A DNA stretch of 57,267 nucleotides from Gordonia jinhuaensis (GCF_014639795.1 NZ_BMGC01000025.1:1-57267); one strand, 5' to 3'. Positions 30,201-31,904 are shown, counted from the first letter of the stretch. Notes: generated from the letters alone by a model not told the origin. Translations and numbers: made by a program.

Positions 30201-30834
30201 GGTGGCGACGCCGTTCGCCGCGCTCGCGCAGCGACTCGGCAACATGCGGGTTTACGGACTGCAGGCGATCGGCCTGGCTCCCGATGTGCTCGAGGCCATG
30301 TCACTGCACGAGCTGGCATCGCGGTACGCCGAGGCGATCGTGGAGTCCGCACGGGCGCCGCGAGTGCGGATACTGGGCTGGTCGCTGGGCGGTGTGATCG
30401 CCGGCGAGGTGGCCGCGATCCTCGCCGAGCGTGGTGTGGAGGTCGAGGAGGTGATCCTGCTCGACTCGATACCGCGGCCGTCCGCGCAGCGGCTCACCGA
30501 CGAGGCCGCCGAATCCGACGTGCTCGGCATGCTCGGGGTCGCGCCGGAGACGATGTCGCAGATGTCTGACGACCTGGTCGCGAAGATCGCCGAACGCCTC
30601 GAACGCACCGCGCGTGCGCTGTCGCAGATGTGGTCGCAGCACTGGATCCGACCCGTGCGCGCACCGATGCTCTATGTGCGTGCGCAGGGCGACGAGCATG
30701 GTGAAGCCGACGCGTGGGGGCCCTGGTACCTCGGGCACGTCGACTCGATCGACGCGCCGGCGACGCATTGGCGGATGCTCGATCCGGAGTCGGCGTCGGT
30801 GATCGCGGCGGCGCTGGCCGACCGGTGGCGGTGA
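202..30834 (+). CDS. Nonribosomal peptide synthetase, nine C-A-T modules plus thioesterase (5' end apparently disrupted)
   Basis: About 10,210 codons encode nine repeats of condensation, adenylation and thiolation domains and one terminal thioesterase, so the enzyme should assemble and release a peptide of nine residues, or longer if an upstream synthetase feeds the first C domain. Every C domain has an HHxxxD motif, every A domain has a TSGSTGxPKG P-loop and a GPTE-type motif, and every T domain keeps the phosphopantetheine serine (residues 961, 2049, 3134, 4261, 5383, 6557, 7676, 8825, 9928). The TE nucleophile lies in GWSLGG (Ser about 10061). There are no E or MT domains and no MbtH-like gene in the window. 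ATG 202 is only the first start codon available. It lacks a ribosome binding site and would remove about 35-60 residues of a C domain whose sequence is recognisable from about 97. An in-frame TAA at 85-87 precedes it with no ATG/GTG/TTG between. The gene may therefore be a 5' pseudogene, or its true start is lost. Confidence 0.93.
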   Translation: MSEFDSLSLRLRRNGSGEVIAYLDDSPARATDVVDLRSADDPAAAAGDWMRRDYGAGVDPFGDELTRVALLQIADDHWRLYLRSHHAITDGFGAYTVIMRGAQIYTDLCAGRDVEPIAPAGAIEIARLDAAYANSARADTDREYWREFTAAMPDPVHLGTPGAPLSVRTATRTIELSAPQLDKMREQLAQWEIGASEFYLALFSVYVSAVTARREIVLTVPMSGRVTRKLQTTAGDLSNVVPVTMVVDPGADLVTLARAARTALMGALRHQRLRFTEIAAARGDSGTTMYGPVVNVMNYGDLPRFAEVVGRPTVLTSGPLHQFALNAELAGDGEIRLALEANPEAMSETDLDRHLVRLRSMVEQILADPEPLRVADVDILTAAERAALVPMLGDATPIAPQTLPELIAAAVREVPDEIAVVDATGGRTYAELDEQADRLARRLRRDAHVGPGDVVAIAMPRSIDTVAAVWAIARTGAAFVPVDTTYPPERIAHILTDSGARVGLTTRAHASVPTSAGVDGVDWILLDELGGDDGSAEIPATDLPTAEITPSDVAYLLYTSGSTGLPKGALVSHAGVANVAEHQRRALGASPTSVVLQVASPSFDAFMLEILLALGARARLACTGPDVFAGESLSRFIAASGATHAFLTPAVLATLNPADVPSLRALFVGGEASSPELLHAWAADRVVYNIYGPTEFTIYATAERMTAQSPVRIGRPIEGVGALVLDDRLAPVPVGVPGELYLIGPAIALGYHRRPGLTANRFVANPVADDGSLMYRTGDRVRVMADVTTTDLDTTSPGERAQGEGAQLSLEYLGRADSQVKIRGQRVELGEVESAIAEMVGVRAAVAAVHRDDHGERLVAYVSPAPGYELDARAIVDALSTRLPVHMVPTSIDFLDALPLAVAGKVDRARLPEPSEPLSRSGDYVEPSGHVQHAVAAVFAEATGADRVGATDDFLAIGGNSLAATQVATRLTRELGVDVSVRTILDGRTVAGVAAAITGQGETSGSGGDTAAAGAAESATNALPPIVAVASTGPAPLSSAQRRLWFRNRFDPDSGLDNIPFALRLHGEVDVAALTAALVDVIMRHAPLRTVFTDVGGVGVGQVVDDPARIRGTITDETGTGAANLDERLNQFATRGFDLTTELPIRALVTTDAGDTVVAVAIHHISADGLSIAPLSVDLMAAYSRRAQGQAPDFAPLTLTYADYARWQQSLAADLSDATSPFGRQIEFWRAELDGLDDELPLPRDHRRSADDAGTSALIDIDIDIDPQVVRALDALAVRTGVTGFMAVHAALAVVMSGMSSARDIPIGIAVSGRGARELEPLVGVFINTVVLRLDVDPAATFTDLLRRAADTDTRALENSGVPFEDVVDALDPPRILGRNPLFQVALFYRDWRSTALEFNAARADVIEIDSGHTEFDLEFTLTRQAQRLTGTLRYAAELFDPSTAEAIVARLDHVLAQLVAHPDRDLRSIDFTLPDEFSASGGVLPSGAAAIGAGGADRTDQPHNPFEDLIEFAERHPDVVAVSCDATGTDLTYRDLVQRASAMAHTLLERGVASDDLVAVHMQRSVDLVVALHAITFAGAGYLPLDIEAPAARTRRIIERSQPVLVITDTDTPQFDRPTRTYADLADEASRRPAEAPLPAQRRTIDPAACAYVIYTSGSTGEPKGVVITRGALWNQLRWLAGEYPLSADDAVLFKTSITFDASIWELFWPTTVGARMVVARPDGHRDARYLNRLMTEQQVTVTQFVPSMLSNFLAEVAEAGEQVATSMRLVFPGGEALPAALVETLYRQTSAQVHNSYGPTEATVSATYHHALPGEADPIAIGRPETGVVAYVLDESLRRVPVGVVGELYLSGIALARGYAGDAGRTAERFVADPFGEYGMRMYRTGDLVRLRATGELEYLGRSDFQVKLRGLRIELPEIESVLRRCDEVADVAVVVHGDDPATQMLVAYWVPANDSADEGVLREAVSQRLPRYMVPEVFMALPALPLTANEKLDRRALPEPQRRAAVFHPAQGATEQAVATAFATVVGTDPTTIGRDDSFFALGGNSLSATRLTNILAEAHAARVSLRELFEHPTVAELAALITASGRDESTRPVQLTLPNTRPDRIPLSGNQKRLWFLNQYEPDSPAYNLPFALRLRGAVDLAVLTAAIHDVVDRHEVLRTRFPMVDGAPVQAIDAPSRRTIPVETIDPADIDRRVQDLARAPFDLTQDQPFRAAILDVVSEDTGGNTDPDTGRDVVFVAVVHHIAADGSSFAALAADLMTAYEARRQGSAPRFADDTVQYADYALAEAEHAGDVNDPTSAAARSARYWESALAELGEELPLPLDRPRPQTPSGRGESARIALDPDTLARLREHAAQRGITLFTVVHAALVVVLARMSASEDIVVGTPVSRRPSSQLSSAVGMYVDTVALRTAYRAADDFDTLCAAVLAADLAAFDHPDLPFDQIVELVAPARERSHHPIYQVMLNLEGDTDDTVHLGDIEVSRVNIDWPVLQTDLSITAVDRIASTSAGDGPGGDPFEIDVTYATDVFSARTGTDIAQALHAVLTAVSVAPQTPVGDLPLSATPIALPEMPIEQVDDTDLCGPLIAAATATPDAIAIVAGDTRLTYAEFTSQVSALARELIAGGAGPDVAIGVSARRCLDMVIAIHAIVHAGSCYVPIDPALPAERLDHILSTVRPALLIATAAGEFDDVRVDGDPIRVLRVDSAELPRTDPIEDHISAADRRGDITGDTLAYTMFTSGSTGRPKGVGVTHAAIANQLAWMRAEYPVTADDNVAHKIPATFDVSVWELFWPLQSGATLVVADADGHRDPEYLSALFAREHVSVAVFVPSGLAAFVAAGDRAGCADLRDILAIGEALSPETARRTIAFTGARLHNLYGPTEAAVSVTAYEVDESDEESSVPIGSPEWNVGVVVLDERLHPVPVGCSGELYLYGPQLARGYVGNPGITARSFVANPFIPGERMYRTGDVVRRRADGTLIYQGRRDFQVKLRGQRIELGEIEAVLERDPAVAQAAVTVVGSGETERLAAYVVCTSAETDAADTAALHRTLTSTLPAYMVPASITVLPEFPVNASGKLDRKRLPEPEHELTNSDARLAQSPTETAVAEIVADVLGRSAHDLDVDSDFFALGGNSLLAATAVARIREATSTPIALRTLFDAPSIAQLAEAIDAAADQAAGDRDRLPELVAHSHRPDPILLSLAQQRMWLLAQADPTSTAENIPYALRLEGSLDLDALRAALTAVLTRHETLRTRYPEGDEGPYQEILAVGDALADIDLTPRTTAGADALEAALHEAVRTPFDVSVAPPVRLRLLRQAIDEHVLVMVVHHIAADGQSLTPLTADLLAAYHAAVSSAGQPDLPHADVSPDLAPDVTYADYALWQREVFGTAQAPSDRASAQLDHWVRTLADRPESLALPYDHSPESTAADPALSDSRAGRVETSLDAALRRRISACARTAGVTEFVVYHAALAVVLARLTGERDIIVGTPVAGRADPALAGLVGMFVNTLALRTDIDPDATVGDLLTAVRDTDVAALDAADIPFEQVVSAVAERADASEHGRNPIVDVLLTVNDFATATPELAGLRVSEIELPASDTRFALSFTVFNADRPDEGSAPGSGSGSESAARVVLEYAAAHFDPSTAEVIGRRFVATLRKLAAAPADDPVDSLTALLDLDRSLTDRINDTGQPLGAGRTLVSVFADSVAAQPESPALVDDATGTRWTYAELAARIRVVAEVLRDNGVGLGDRVVVDARRSVASLVSMYATVSVGAAYVPVDPRHPETRNGHVVATARPSAILAGGSAVAAFAAFGVPVVDVDEVIGSPAVVTDGDRTGSALRTEDIPVTAAAYVIFTSGSTGTPKGVTISHEAIVNQLLWIQDTFALSADDAMLATIAATFDVSVWELFWPLQSGATLVLATADGHRDPDYVADALSRHRITVVTFVPTVLGAFLREVSASGTVLTPTLRDVFVIGEALPAELIERWDAVSSAPLHNLYGPTEAAVSITYHRCVAGEDHDPVPIGVPQTASQIRVLDARLHPVPTGSVGELYLAGVQLSPGYFGRADLTSGRFVADPYGAPGDRMYRTGDLVRLRADGELVYLGRTDFQVKLRGQRIELGEIERVLRAAPGVSDAAALVVEPGRLVAYWVPSGTTAVDETTLRGHAGDNLPGYMVPEAFFALPGLPLNTSGKLDRKALPTPPAPAPAARTVTSIHGGADTDSATTTPLEREVAGIVAAAIHGIDGIDGANSGRVLDTDVSVFDAGANSLTAGQIAGALRRHFGVAFAVRDVFESPTPAQMAATIEARRAPAVDPGRPALDSVSHAPVTARARVRGDDGADWVPLSLSQQRLWILTQIDPDSPAYTMPLAVRIEEGIDHDALTAALADVLARHEVLRTTYHAFADGPRGRVESAITVPVTTAFHDSSRCADGPEQQGVGGPAIVEQAAEFLGRGWDLTQQPPLRVQVIEDHSGGAVVVLAVHHIAADAASADVLVTDLLTAYRARRSGVAAGLPALPVQYGDVAIHQRATLGDLDDPDSPARRGVAEVVAGLRDAPREHSLLTDHPRPAHPTLRADTVSARIAPDVRTAATSLGADSGTATTPFMVMHAALAATVARLSGATDVVIGTAVSAQDDPALSGLVGMFVSTVPLRTHVDPAASFADLLSSVRTADLDAFAHADVPFESVVDALVAESDSGERDQNRPPVFGISLNLLPGNDSEALLPDGVDIVDLAPTAAKVDLEFTVRESAVRESTARSHGRDDVRGSATGYVVDLTYATDLFTAQTAQRILAAFLSLLDAAVAQPDTPVGDLTVTGAAEPAPLNAPSLVDEPATMWQLIDGGLSSAADRIVVREFADDGAVSAQMTGAELRDAATRGARALTAAGVGPGHVVAVTMARSLSRLVALAAVARAGAAIASLDPAQPPLRRGAMIADAHPDLVITDDPTVGGDGVRSVTIDDVLAGRIGSDSAERTGVCVDTDATVPAPDDAAYIIFTSGSTGRPKGVVVTQRGLADLVADQRQRLALEADSVVLAVANPGFDASIFEIMMALPNAATLAIAPRDVSAGAALAGIISAGGVTHAVLTPSVVATLDPDTVSPLRVLVTAGEALTDALAAGWATRVALVNAYGPTETTIWATGTEALSRGDAVTIGGPIGGFVAEVLDDRLHPVPDGVRGELYLSGDGLARGYLGHTSLTATRFIAGADGRRRYRTGDVVSRTAEGTLRFHGRSDHQVKVRGMRIEVGEIENAIRAVTGADTVVVAVRGDVDNPTLVGYVVTGSAESGSTESGSAESGSADTGVDANGFDEASALEGLRGRLPRYMTPARLVWIGELPMTAIGKVDLAALPEPPAATGNSTPPRGEAQEAVAAIIADLTGAGSLMADSDFFALGGNSLSATQLAARLSDRFGVRVTLRSIFDAPTVRGLAALVEGAGANRAGADGVAPALTARTPGVRVPLTRAQQRLWFLNQMQPEATGYTIPLVLRITGELSPTALRAALVDVVARHAPLHTVYPTGHAEVIDGRRLGEAEVAGDPQQIVVDPAGVVGELDPIVLEVSGGVAVSDAVFAAVSEFVERPFDLTREPGVRIRLYEIGATPGPMSGDDSADPDTDTEYVLAIAAHHICVDGWSLAPLTADLVTSYRARVTGETPQIITPDIDYGDHAVWAQQLLGAPGQPSAHAQWLRDRWSALLDGMPTAPVLPTDHRRHGSGDGRMHRAQVRLGGTDIARLRELAATHDTTLFMVTHAAIAAVVARLSGTDDIAVGAAVSGRGDPRLDALVGLFVNTVVLRTHVDPVLPVGDYLARVRTVDVDHFDVGDLPFDDVVDLVDAPREAGVHPLVQVLLAFQNFAGAGALSLPGATADVLDLGPGTSEFDIVITIGESDAGNASAPGSADVDGLDLIVDVRADLYDAETGEAMARRFAQVLAALPDMIDRPVSDLPVLLESDLDPRDAAILASRSLRGRPVLTGPDGSSQRSSSRRSQSISEPSLPQRFLSTLADRPLATAALYDPPAQALPADVVSVAESYAALAMRIAAVTGALENRVAPGDLVVIAVEDPLARLVAIWAVWFVGGAVMPVDPSTGAARLATMIDNARPAVALVDAAGAVPVIAESVHVIEVEARIGAGAAIADISPAYMLDARGNATRSRSDEDALGEAAAARARLEKALVSRGPDDLSYVVHTSGSTGVPKGVAVTDRAHHAVIDHMTVEFALGAGDRVLQASPISFDVAMLDHVLPLACGGAVVLVRPGGHREVDHLAEIISRHTVTFAASVPSVCEALSHTTPEVLAGFRMLGLGGEALSPELATRLAARVPIANFYGPAEAAIVSVTHRRQADDTDVMPIGVPNDFVGVHVLDSSLSEVPRGSVGELYLTGDQLARGYVGAAATTSASFVADPFAADGSRMYRTGDLVRRDRRGLLVFVGREDSQVKLRGQRIELGEITAALHRLPGVREALTRVQSGPHGDDLVAYVHVEDSGQIPGGDDIRGQVAQYLPGYMVPAAVAVSTAPFARTANGKIDLDALARIEVRSGRSYVPPRGPEEHAVAAVFAEYTGAEDVSRTDSWFDAGGNSLSAIRASSSLAGRFGVAVSVRDVFDATSVADLASTLASRRADAGVPVLTTPTIGSTAGERVPLVALDHADDSRPVSRAQRRMWLLSLIEPDSDAYHIPLITELPAGVDTDVMVAALGDVVARHEALRSVFAATPDGDVIAHVVDSADSVAVELIDVAESALQEKVSSFISEPFDLAARPPARAAIVTAADTRLLVVVMHHIVADGGSGAPLLADLASAYARRRSSQILPGREVLEPLPLQYGDYAAWQNTILGDPDDPHSLGATQLAYWTTQLTGLPARTPMPLDRPYPQHPSHRAAVVEHTLDADIHRRILELAAAHQTSVFTVVHALYAALIARVSGSSDVSVGTAIDGRTEPELAGMVGMFVNTLVLRTDVDLATDLHALIDAVRDTDLDAYVHADIPFESVVEAVDPPRATEHHPLFQLSLAVNDASATRADDRVPVGRSHLDADGTATTGSPLPTVTQVAKFDLHLDVSEVRGDDGAPSGLACSWVLATDIFDTDSIETLAARFADLAAAATAEPGGSLGAVDLLRPDEPAVLVDEGQDRSDEPATLRALLARAVSRHRDVEAVRGAGRRFTYGEFDRCAAALSARLLRAGVRRGDVVAVVSARGLSSVLAGWAVIRSRAALLPIDAALPAERISRMLDVAGIEVVICADGGAPAESDGRQWIEVGAQDLDLPDTDPQDYISTLAISDTIAAQDRGARADADGAALDETAWTIFTSGSTGVPKGVSVTNRGLPELIAAQREMLDVGPGDRVLHVASPSFDAALFEQLLAFGSGATLVVSPSDVIGGPPLAELIASESVTHAVMTPSVALSLGSLPATLRVLATAGEDQPVELVRRFGDDRRLLNLYGPTESTIWATGAPRVTTGGRAGIGGPVAGMAAAVLDERLMPVLPGGVGELYLYGPGLARGYVSAPALTAERFVANPFDPGTRMYRTGDLVRRLPSGVLEFAARNDLQVKIRGVRIELAEIDAVVAAHPQVGAAVTIGYETDGQSTILVTYLHPATNDHDRVGTGHIDTGHIDTEDVRAFAARSLPSYMIPRAFIEIDEIPTTVTGKIDKEALPSPESVLGEVEFAQLQTPTQRLVADVFADVLDIPGRGSEGDGIGAHHGFFDLGGNSLNAAAAASRLSAATGVTVRIADLFAESTVAGLAEHIDALTAATGDAADHGGVAPAPTRGQLPERVPLAPAQQRMWFLNRFSPESAADNMPLVIRLSGSVDADALCAALDDVSMRHEPLRTYYPDGPDGPSQVVLDDPTPVRVAYMAPGDVPGRVMELVTTVFDVTTQVPLVAELIGVGAPQDRVADTGAPGEWVLVVCAHHIVMDGYSFAPMTRDLMVAYRSRLAGAAPDWEPLPLRYRDIAVWQDRWLGDAANPDSAAAELERFWRDTLGDAPAFLPLPTDHRRPSVQDVRGATHRFTLDAEIVTAAQELADRCGVTLFMVLHAAYAVLLAKLAGADDVVIGVPVAGRSQPQSEELVGMFAGTVPLRTTIAQSMTVAELLDGVRSADVAAFDHADLPFERIVELLAPERSASRHPVFTTAFSFQNLAPVEFAMPGVSVSLQEPELEVTKFDLHLTIADEPESGALSASLTYATALYEHDTISHLADRFLVVLSAMGFGDGAQGRVADLPIATAAEREKLLREFNDTAATATEARGGADVQGAGEGHAVHAGRDVPGGSLVRAENTTLAQQFSALSTIRRDDPVLRFDGRVCTRGEFADRVYAVSRVLIDRGVGDESPVVVVADRGVELMVAMYAVVMAGGAYVPVDPGAPVERMAAVIGASGAALVLADRRHQEMLGGRLDGAGSIAAVRLIDALEADARARSVRTNPIDDTERRVALQPDSIAYVIFTSGSTGTPKGVAVSHEAVSTQLDWITGEYGMAPTDVVLMKTKPSFDLSVWEIWWAPLHGGQVSIAVDGAERDVDALRELMARDGVTILPAVPTLLAMLAEVSASPVEESGEASRASRHRQSPYPQSLRLVMSIGEELPAELAARTRELTGARVDNLYGPTEAAVSATWHRTGADDGDRLPIGRPQSGVLAYVLGSDLQPVPVGQVGDLYLAGPQLARGYHRAPALTGARFVANPYATGEDCDRMYHTGDLARWNSEGRLEYLGRSDFQVKVGGFRIELGEIESALTDRDEVAEAVVVAAGQDAATELVAYVKAAADAPAALCDDGLLSVQACRDLRAAIAEVLPSYMVPAQVISLAQWPLNTNGKIDRNVLRDRERPRETVEVIAPDTRTERVVAQVVGELLDLDDPSVGADFFDAGGNSLLATRLVARVGEALDVTVPVSAVFTAPTIGGLARWIDENTAAAGTSALVTRRRLAPRGADAGSSGLPLSVAQRRMWLLARLEPGSAVYNVPLVVRIGDVDLTALAEAVTDVVDRHEALRTVFGEADAMGVQHVLPAGDGPRLRVEDCGEQIDEAALSARVDEIISEGFDITSAPPVRVVALSAGPRSVLVFVAHHIIADGESTQIAVRDLLSAYGSRTRGERPDWQALPVQFADYAVWQNENLGPVSDPTSILARQWDFWRARLEDAPADTGLRSDRSRPAHPTYRAGVVEAVSDPALVGKISQVARASRATEFMVIHAVVALVLSEFAGRTDVMIGSPVAGRGERELDDVIGMFVNTLPLRLQVDESRSFAQWLSTVAADDVAMLANSDIPFEQLVELVNPERVTSRNPLFQVMVAFQNFAAGADVAETGGAGSDGVDGSDGVDGSVGIEGSVLRPETVWTPFDLQFTIAPDGEGGRRWLLTYARDLFDESTARTLLARVSEVLADVVAHPDRILAQRAVAGADASAAIAPMATASAGTAYPTSASVVRGEQVRYPRRSLSELVAEGLSHAAVIDAADPAAMTRIDGPDFEQLVGRMAMSLRDRGIGVGDRVAVRMARGVRMLATIHAVIRAGAGFVPIDPAAPEHRVRAMFDASQAALVVTDGLGDADTLGDTANGSIPAVDAESLDVADGQVLAADAVDIPPESVAYVLFTSGSTGTPKGVVVSHEAIVNRLRWMQSQYRLEHDDVAIWKTPATFDVSVWELFWPLASGATLVVCSPDGHRDPAYLSQVMRRCAVSTVHFVPSMLNVFVAAIDGRLDALRRVFTSGEALPAEVAAAALRLFGNAALHNLYGPTEAAVDVTFWEVDPSSDAVPIGLPVANTEVLVLDRWLRPIRRGAVGELYLGGVQLAQGYAGRPGQTAAAFVADPRGGGRLYRTGDLVRMDDAGVLEYLGRADFQVKLRGQRLELGEVQAVLLADPAVAQTAVLVIGSGEHARLVAAVVPGTDFDARAVAERAATRLADYMVPDVVGVDALPLTPNGKLDRTALAAVLAESAGPGEREVVAPRTDTERVIAEVVAEVIGGIPVSDVSVHDNFFTMGGNSLLAVRVIAELTDRLGVQIELASLFADPTVAGLAAAVDAARADITTAEVLVPFGENTDVTDPVPLYCIHPVLGVATPFAALAQRLGNMRVYGLQAIGLAPDVLEAMSLHELASRYAEAIVESARAPRVRILGWSLGGVIAGEVAAILAERGVEVEEVILLDSIPRPSAQRLTDEAAESDVLGMLGVAPETMSQMSDDLVAKIAERLERTARALSQMWSQHWIRPVRAPMLYVRAQGDEHGEADAWGPWYLGHVDSIDAPATHWRMLDPESASVIAAALADRWR
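3290..6470 (+). other. NRPS module 2 (C-A-T)
   Basis: The C domain starts at the LSSAQRRLWF motif and has HHISADG at 1163-1169. The A domain has YTSGSTGEPKG at about 1656 and NSYGPTE. The pocket residues read DAWQFGSVSK. The first six match a published glutamine-type code (DAWQFGLIDK, from memory), so Gln or another polar residue is a weak prediction. The A10 motif reads NEKLD rather than NGKLD; the catalytic lysine is kept. Carrier serine is 2049. Confidence 0.8.
6500..9730 (+). other. NRPS module 3 (C-A-T)
   Basis: The C domain has HHIAADG at 2246-2252. The A domain has FTSGSTGRPKG at about 2740 and NLYGPTEAAVS. Pocket residues read DVWVLILVSK. This resembles the codes of modules 4 and 8 and shares its backbone with the serine module 9, but I cannot assign a substrate. 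Carrier serine is 3134 in FFALGGNSL. Confidence 0.8.
9770..13100 (+). other. NRPS module 4 (C-A-T), atypical carrier motif
   Basis: The C domain has HHIAADG at 3327-3333. The A domain has FTSGSTGTPKG at about 3849 and NLYGPTEAAVS. Pocket residues read DVWTFILVSK, unassigned. The carrier motif is DAGANSLTAGQ instead of the usual GGNS/GGHS. The attachment serine (4261) is present, so the domain may still be active. Confidence 0.8.
13190..16460 (+). other. NRPS module 5 (C-A-T), HHxxxDA in the C domain
   Basis: The C domain reads HHIAADA at 4474-4480, with alanine in place of the final glycine of HHxxxDG; the catalytic second His and the structural Asp are kept. The A domain has FTSGSTGRPKG at about 4985 and NAYGPTETTIW. 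Pocket residues read DAFVVAAIWK, partly resembling aromatic codes (Phe/Trp type) but not matching one. A four-copy 15-bp repeat expands a loop in the A-domain C-terminal part. Carrier serine is 5383. Confidence 0.8.
16006..16065 (+). repeat. Four-copy 15-bp in-frame tandem repeat in NRPS module 5
   Basis: Four consecutive 15-bp units beginning GGCTC encode GSAES, GSTES, GSAES and GSADT. They lie between the A8 and A10 motifs of adenylation domain 5, in what should be a surface loop. The reading frame is preserved. Confidence 0.9.
16525..20000 (+). other. NRPS module 6 (C-A-T), divergent A domain
   Basis: The C domain has HHICVDG at 5610-5616. The A domain has HTSGSTGVPKG at about 6169 and NFYGPAEAAIV, so the GPTE motif reads GPAE. 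Pocket residues read DVLAGGFIVK, which fits no code I know. It is the most divergent of the nine A domains. Carrier serine is 6557 in DAGGNSLSA. Confidence 0.78.
20080..23350 (+). other. NRPS module 7 (C-A-T)
   Basis: The C domain has HHIVADG at 6756-6762. The A domain has FTSGSTGVPKG at about 7276 and NLYGPTESTIW. Pocket residues read DAFVAALIWK, close to module 5, so modules 5 and 7 may load related residues. A two-copy 15-bp repeat (22912-22941) lies in the A-domain C-terminal part. Carrier serine is 7676. Confidence 0.8.
22912..22941 (+). repeat. Two-copy 15-bp in-frame tandem repeat in NRPS module 7
   Basis: ACAGGACACATCGAC is followed by ACCGGGCACATCGAC, encoding TGHID twice, in the C-terminal subdomain of adenylation domain 7. 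The position corresponds to that of the module 5 repeat. Confidence 0.85.
23400..26790 (+). other. NRPS module 8 (C-A-T)
   Basis: The C domain has HHIVMDG at 7876-7882. The A domain has FTSGSTGTPKG at about 8405 and NLYGPTEAAVS. Pocket residues read DLWPMILVSK, unassigned but in the same LVSK group as modules 3 and 4. The A8 motif reads KVGGFRIELGEIE, with Gly where Arg is usual. Carrier serine is 8825. Confidence 0.8.
26860..30090 (+). other. NRPS module 9 (C-A-T), predicted serine-activating
   Basis: The C domain has HHIIADG at 9019-9025. The A domain has FTSGSTGTPKG at about 9538 and NLYGPTEAAVD. The pocket residues read DVWHFSLVDK, which is the code known for serine in EntF-type domains, so this is the one well-supported substrate call. 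An 18-bp tandem repeat sits in the late C domain. Carrier serine is 9928, directly upstream of the thioesterase. Confidence 0.85.
27976..28011 (+). repeat. Two-copy 18-bp in-frame tandem repeat in NRPS module 9
   Basis: GGCTCGGATGGCGTGGAT occurs twice in direct succession and then a partial third copy begins. It encodes GSDGVD repeats in a loop of condensation domain 9. Confidence 0.9.
30115..30834 (+). other. NRPS C-terminal thioesterase domain
   Basis: The last 240 residues form a type I thioesterase. They include YCIHPVLG near the start, the nucleophile elbow GWSLGG (Ser about 10061), the strand VILLDSIPR, and a C-terminal histidine in ATHWRML. It should release the peptide from the last carrier by hydrolysis or macrocyclisation. 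Which of the two cannot be read from the sequence. Confidence 0.85.
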
Positions 30835-30839
30835 CCGCT

Positions 30840-30859
30840 TTCCCCGACCGGTCGGGGAA
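30840..30859. promoter_or_regulatory. Perfect 20-bp palindrome between the NRPS and menC
   Basis: TTCCCCGACCGGTCGGGGAA reads the same on both strands. It begins six bases after the NRPS stop codon and ends ten bases before the menC ATG. AAGAAT (30858-30863) could be a -10 element with ATG six bases further on, the geometry of leaderless actinobacterial transcripts, so the palindrome would cover the promoter as an operator. A terminator stem is the alternative; no T-run follows. Confidence 0.55.
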
Positions 30860-30869
30860 GAATGACGGC

Positions 30870-31904
30870 ATGTCATCTGCCCACCCGGATCCCACCGGTA
30901 CTGATCTCGTGCTGCCGTCGGTCGACGAACTCCTCGAGAGCGCGATGGTGGTCGCGTTGCCGATGCGCCGGCGGTTCCGTGGGATCACCGTCCGCGAGGC
31001 GATGATCTTCCGCGGACCGGCCGGGTGGGGTGAGTTTGCGCCGTTCGTCGAATACGACGACAGTGAATCGGCCTGGTGGCTCGCCGCCGGCATCGAAGCG
31101 GCCTATCTCGGACCGCCGCCGCCGCCGCTACGCGACCGCGTCGCCATCAACGCGACGGTTCCGGCGGTACCCGCCGTCGACGTCCCCGACGTGTTGGCGG
31201 GCTTCCCGGGTGCGCAGGCTGCGAAGGTGAAAGTGGCCGAGCCCGGGTGTTCCCTCGAGGAGGAGGTGGCCCGTGTGGAGGCGGTGCGGGCACTGATCCC
31301 CACCGTCCGCGTCGATGCCAACGCACGCTGGGGTGTCGAGGAGGCCGTCACGGCCATCCGCGCATTCGGTGAGCTGGAGTATGTGGAGCAGCCGTGCGCG
31401 AGCGTCGAGGAACTCGCCGCCGTTCGCGCCGCCGTCGACACACCCATCGCGGCCGATGAGTCGATCCGGCGGGCCGCCGATCCGATGCGCGTGGTGCGCG
31501 CCGGTGCCGCCGACGTCGCCATCCTCAAGGTCGCACCGCTGGGTGGTATGCGTCGGGTGCTGGCATTGGCCCGCGAGATCCCGATGGACGTGGTGGTCTC
31601 CAGCGCTCTCGACACCGCCGTCGGCATCTCGGCGGGTCTGGCGACCGCCGCAGCGCTGCCCGGACAACCGCGTGCCTGCGGACTCGGCACCGGATCGCTG
31701 TTCGTCACCGACGTGGCACCGCCGAATCCGCCGATCGCGGGGGAGTTGCCCGTAGCGCGGGTGGAACCGACGACCGCGATGGCATCGGTGGCCTCCCCTG
31801 ACCGGGTGCAGTGGTGGACACGGCGACTGCGACGCTGCCACGAGCTGCTGAGCAGCGGGCGACATCCGGCCACCGGGTCGCCGGGCGGGGGCCTCAGCGG
31901 CTGA
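30870..31904 (+). CDS. menC: o-Succinylbenzoate synthase (MenC)
   Basis: The 344-residue enolase-superfamily protein should dehydrate SHCHC to o-succinylbenzoate in menaquinone biosynthesis, in the cytoplasm. The expected features occur in order. KVKVAEPG holds the KxK catalytic lysine at about residues 120-122. RVDANARW (Asp about 150), EYVEQP (Glu) and AADES (Asp) are the metal ligands. AILKVAPLGG holds the second catalytic lysine, and VVSSALDTAVG follows. The length and the short capping region match the actinobacterial MenC type. ATG 30870 starts 35 bases after the NRPS and has no clear ribosome binding site, which would fit a leaderless message. No other men genes are in the window. Confidence 0.9.
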   Translation: MSSAHPDPTGTDLVLPSVDELLESAMVVALPMRRRFRGITVREAMIFRGPAGWGEFAPFVEYDDSESAWWLAAGIEAAYLGPPPPPLRDRVAINATVPAVPAVDVPDVLAGFPGAQAAKVKVAEPGCSLEEEVARVEAVRALIPTVRVDANARWGVEEAVTAIRAFGELEYVEQPCASVEELAAVRAAVDTPIAADESIRRAADPMRVVRAGAADVAILKVAPLGGMRRVLALAREIPMDVVVSSALDTAVGISAGLATAAALPGQPRACGLGTGSLFVTDVAPPNPPIAGELPVARVEPTTAMASVASPDRVQWWTRRLRRCHELLSSGRHPATGSPGGGLSG

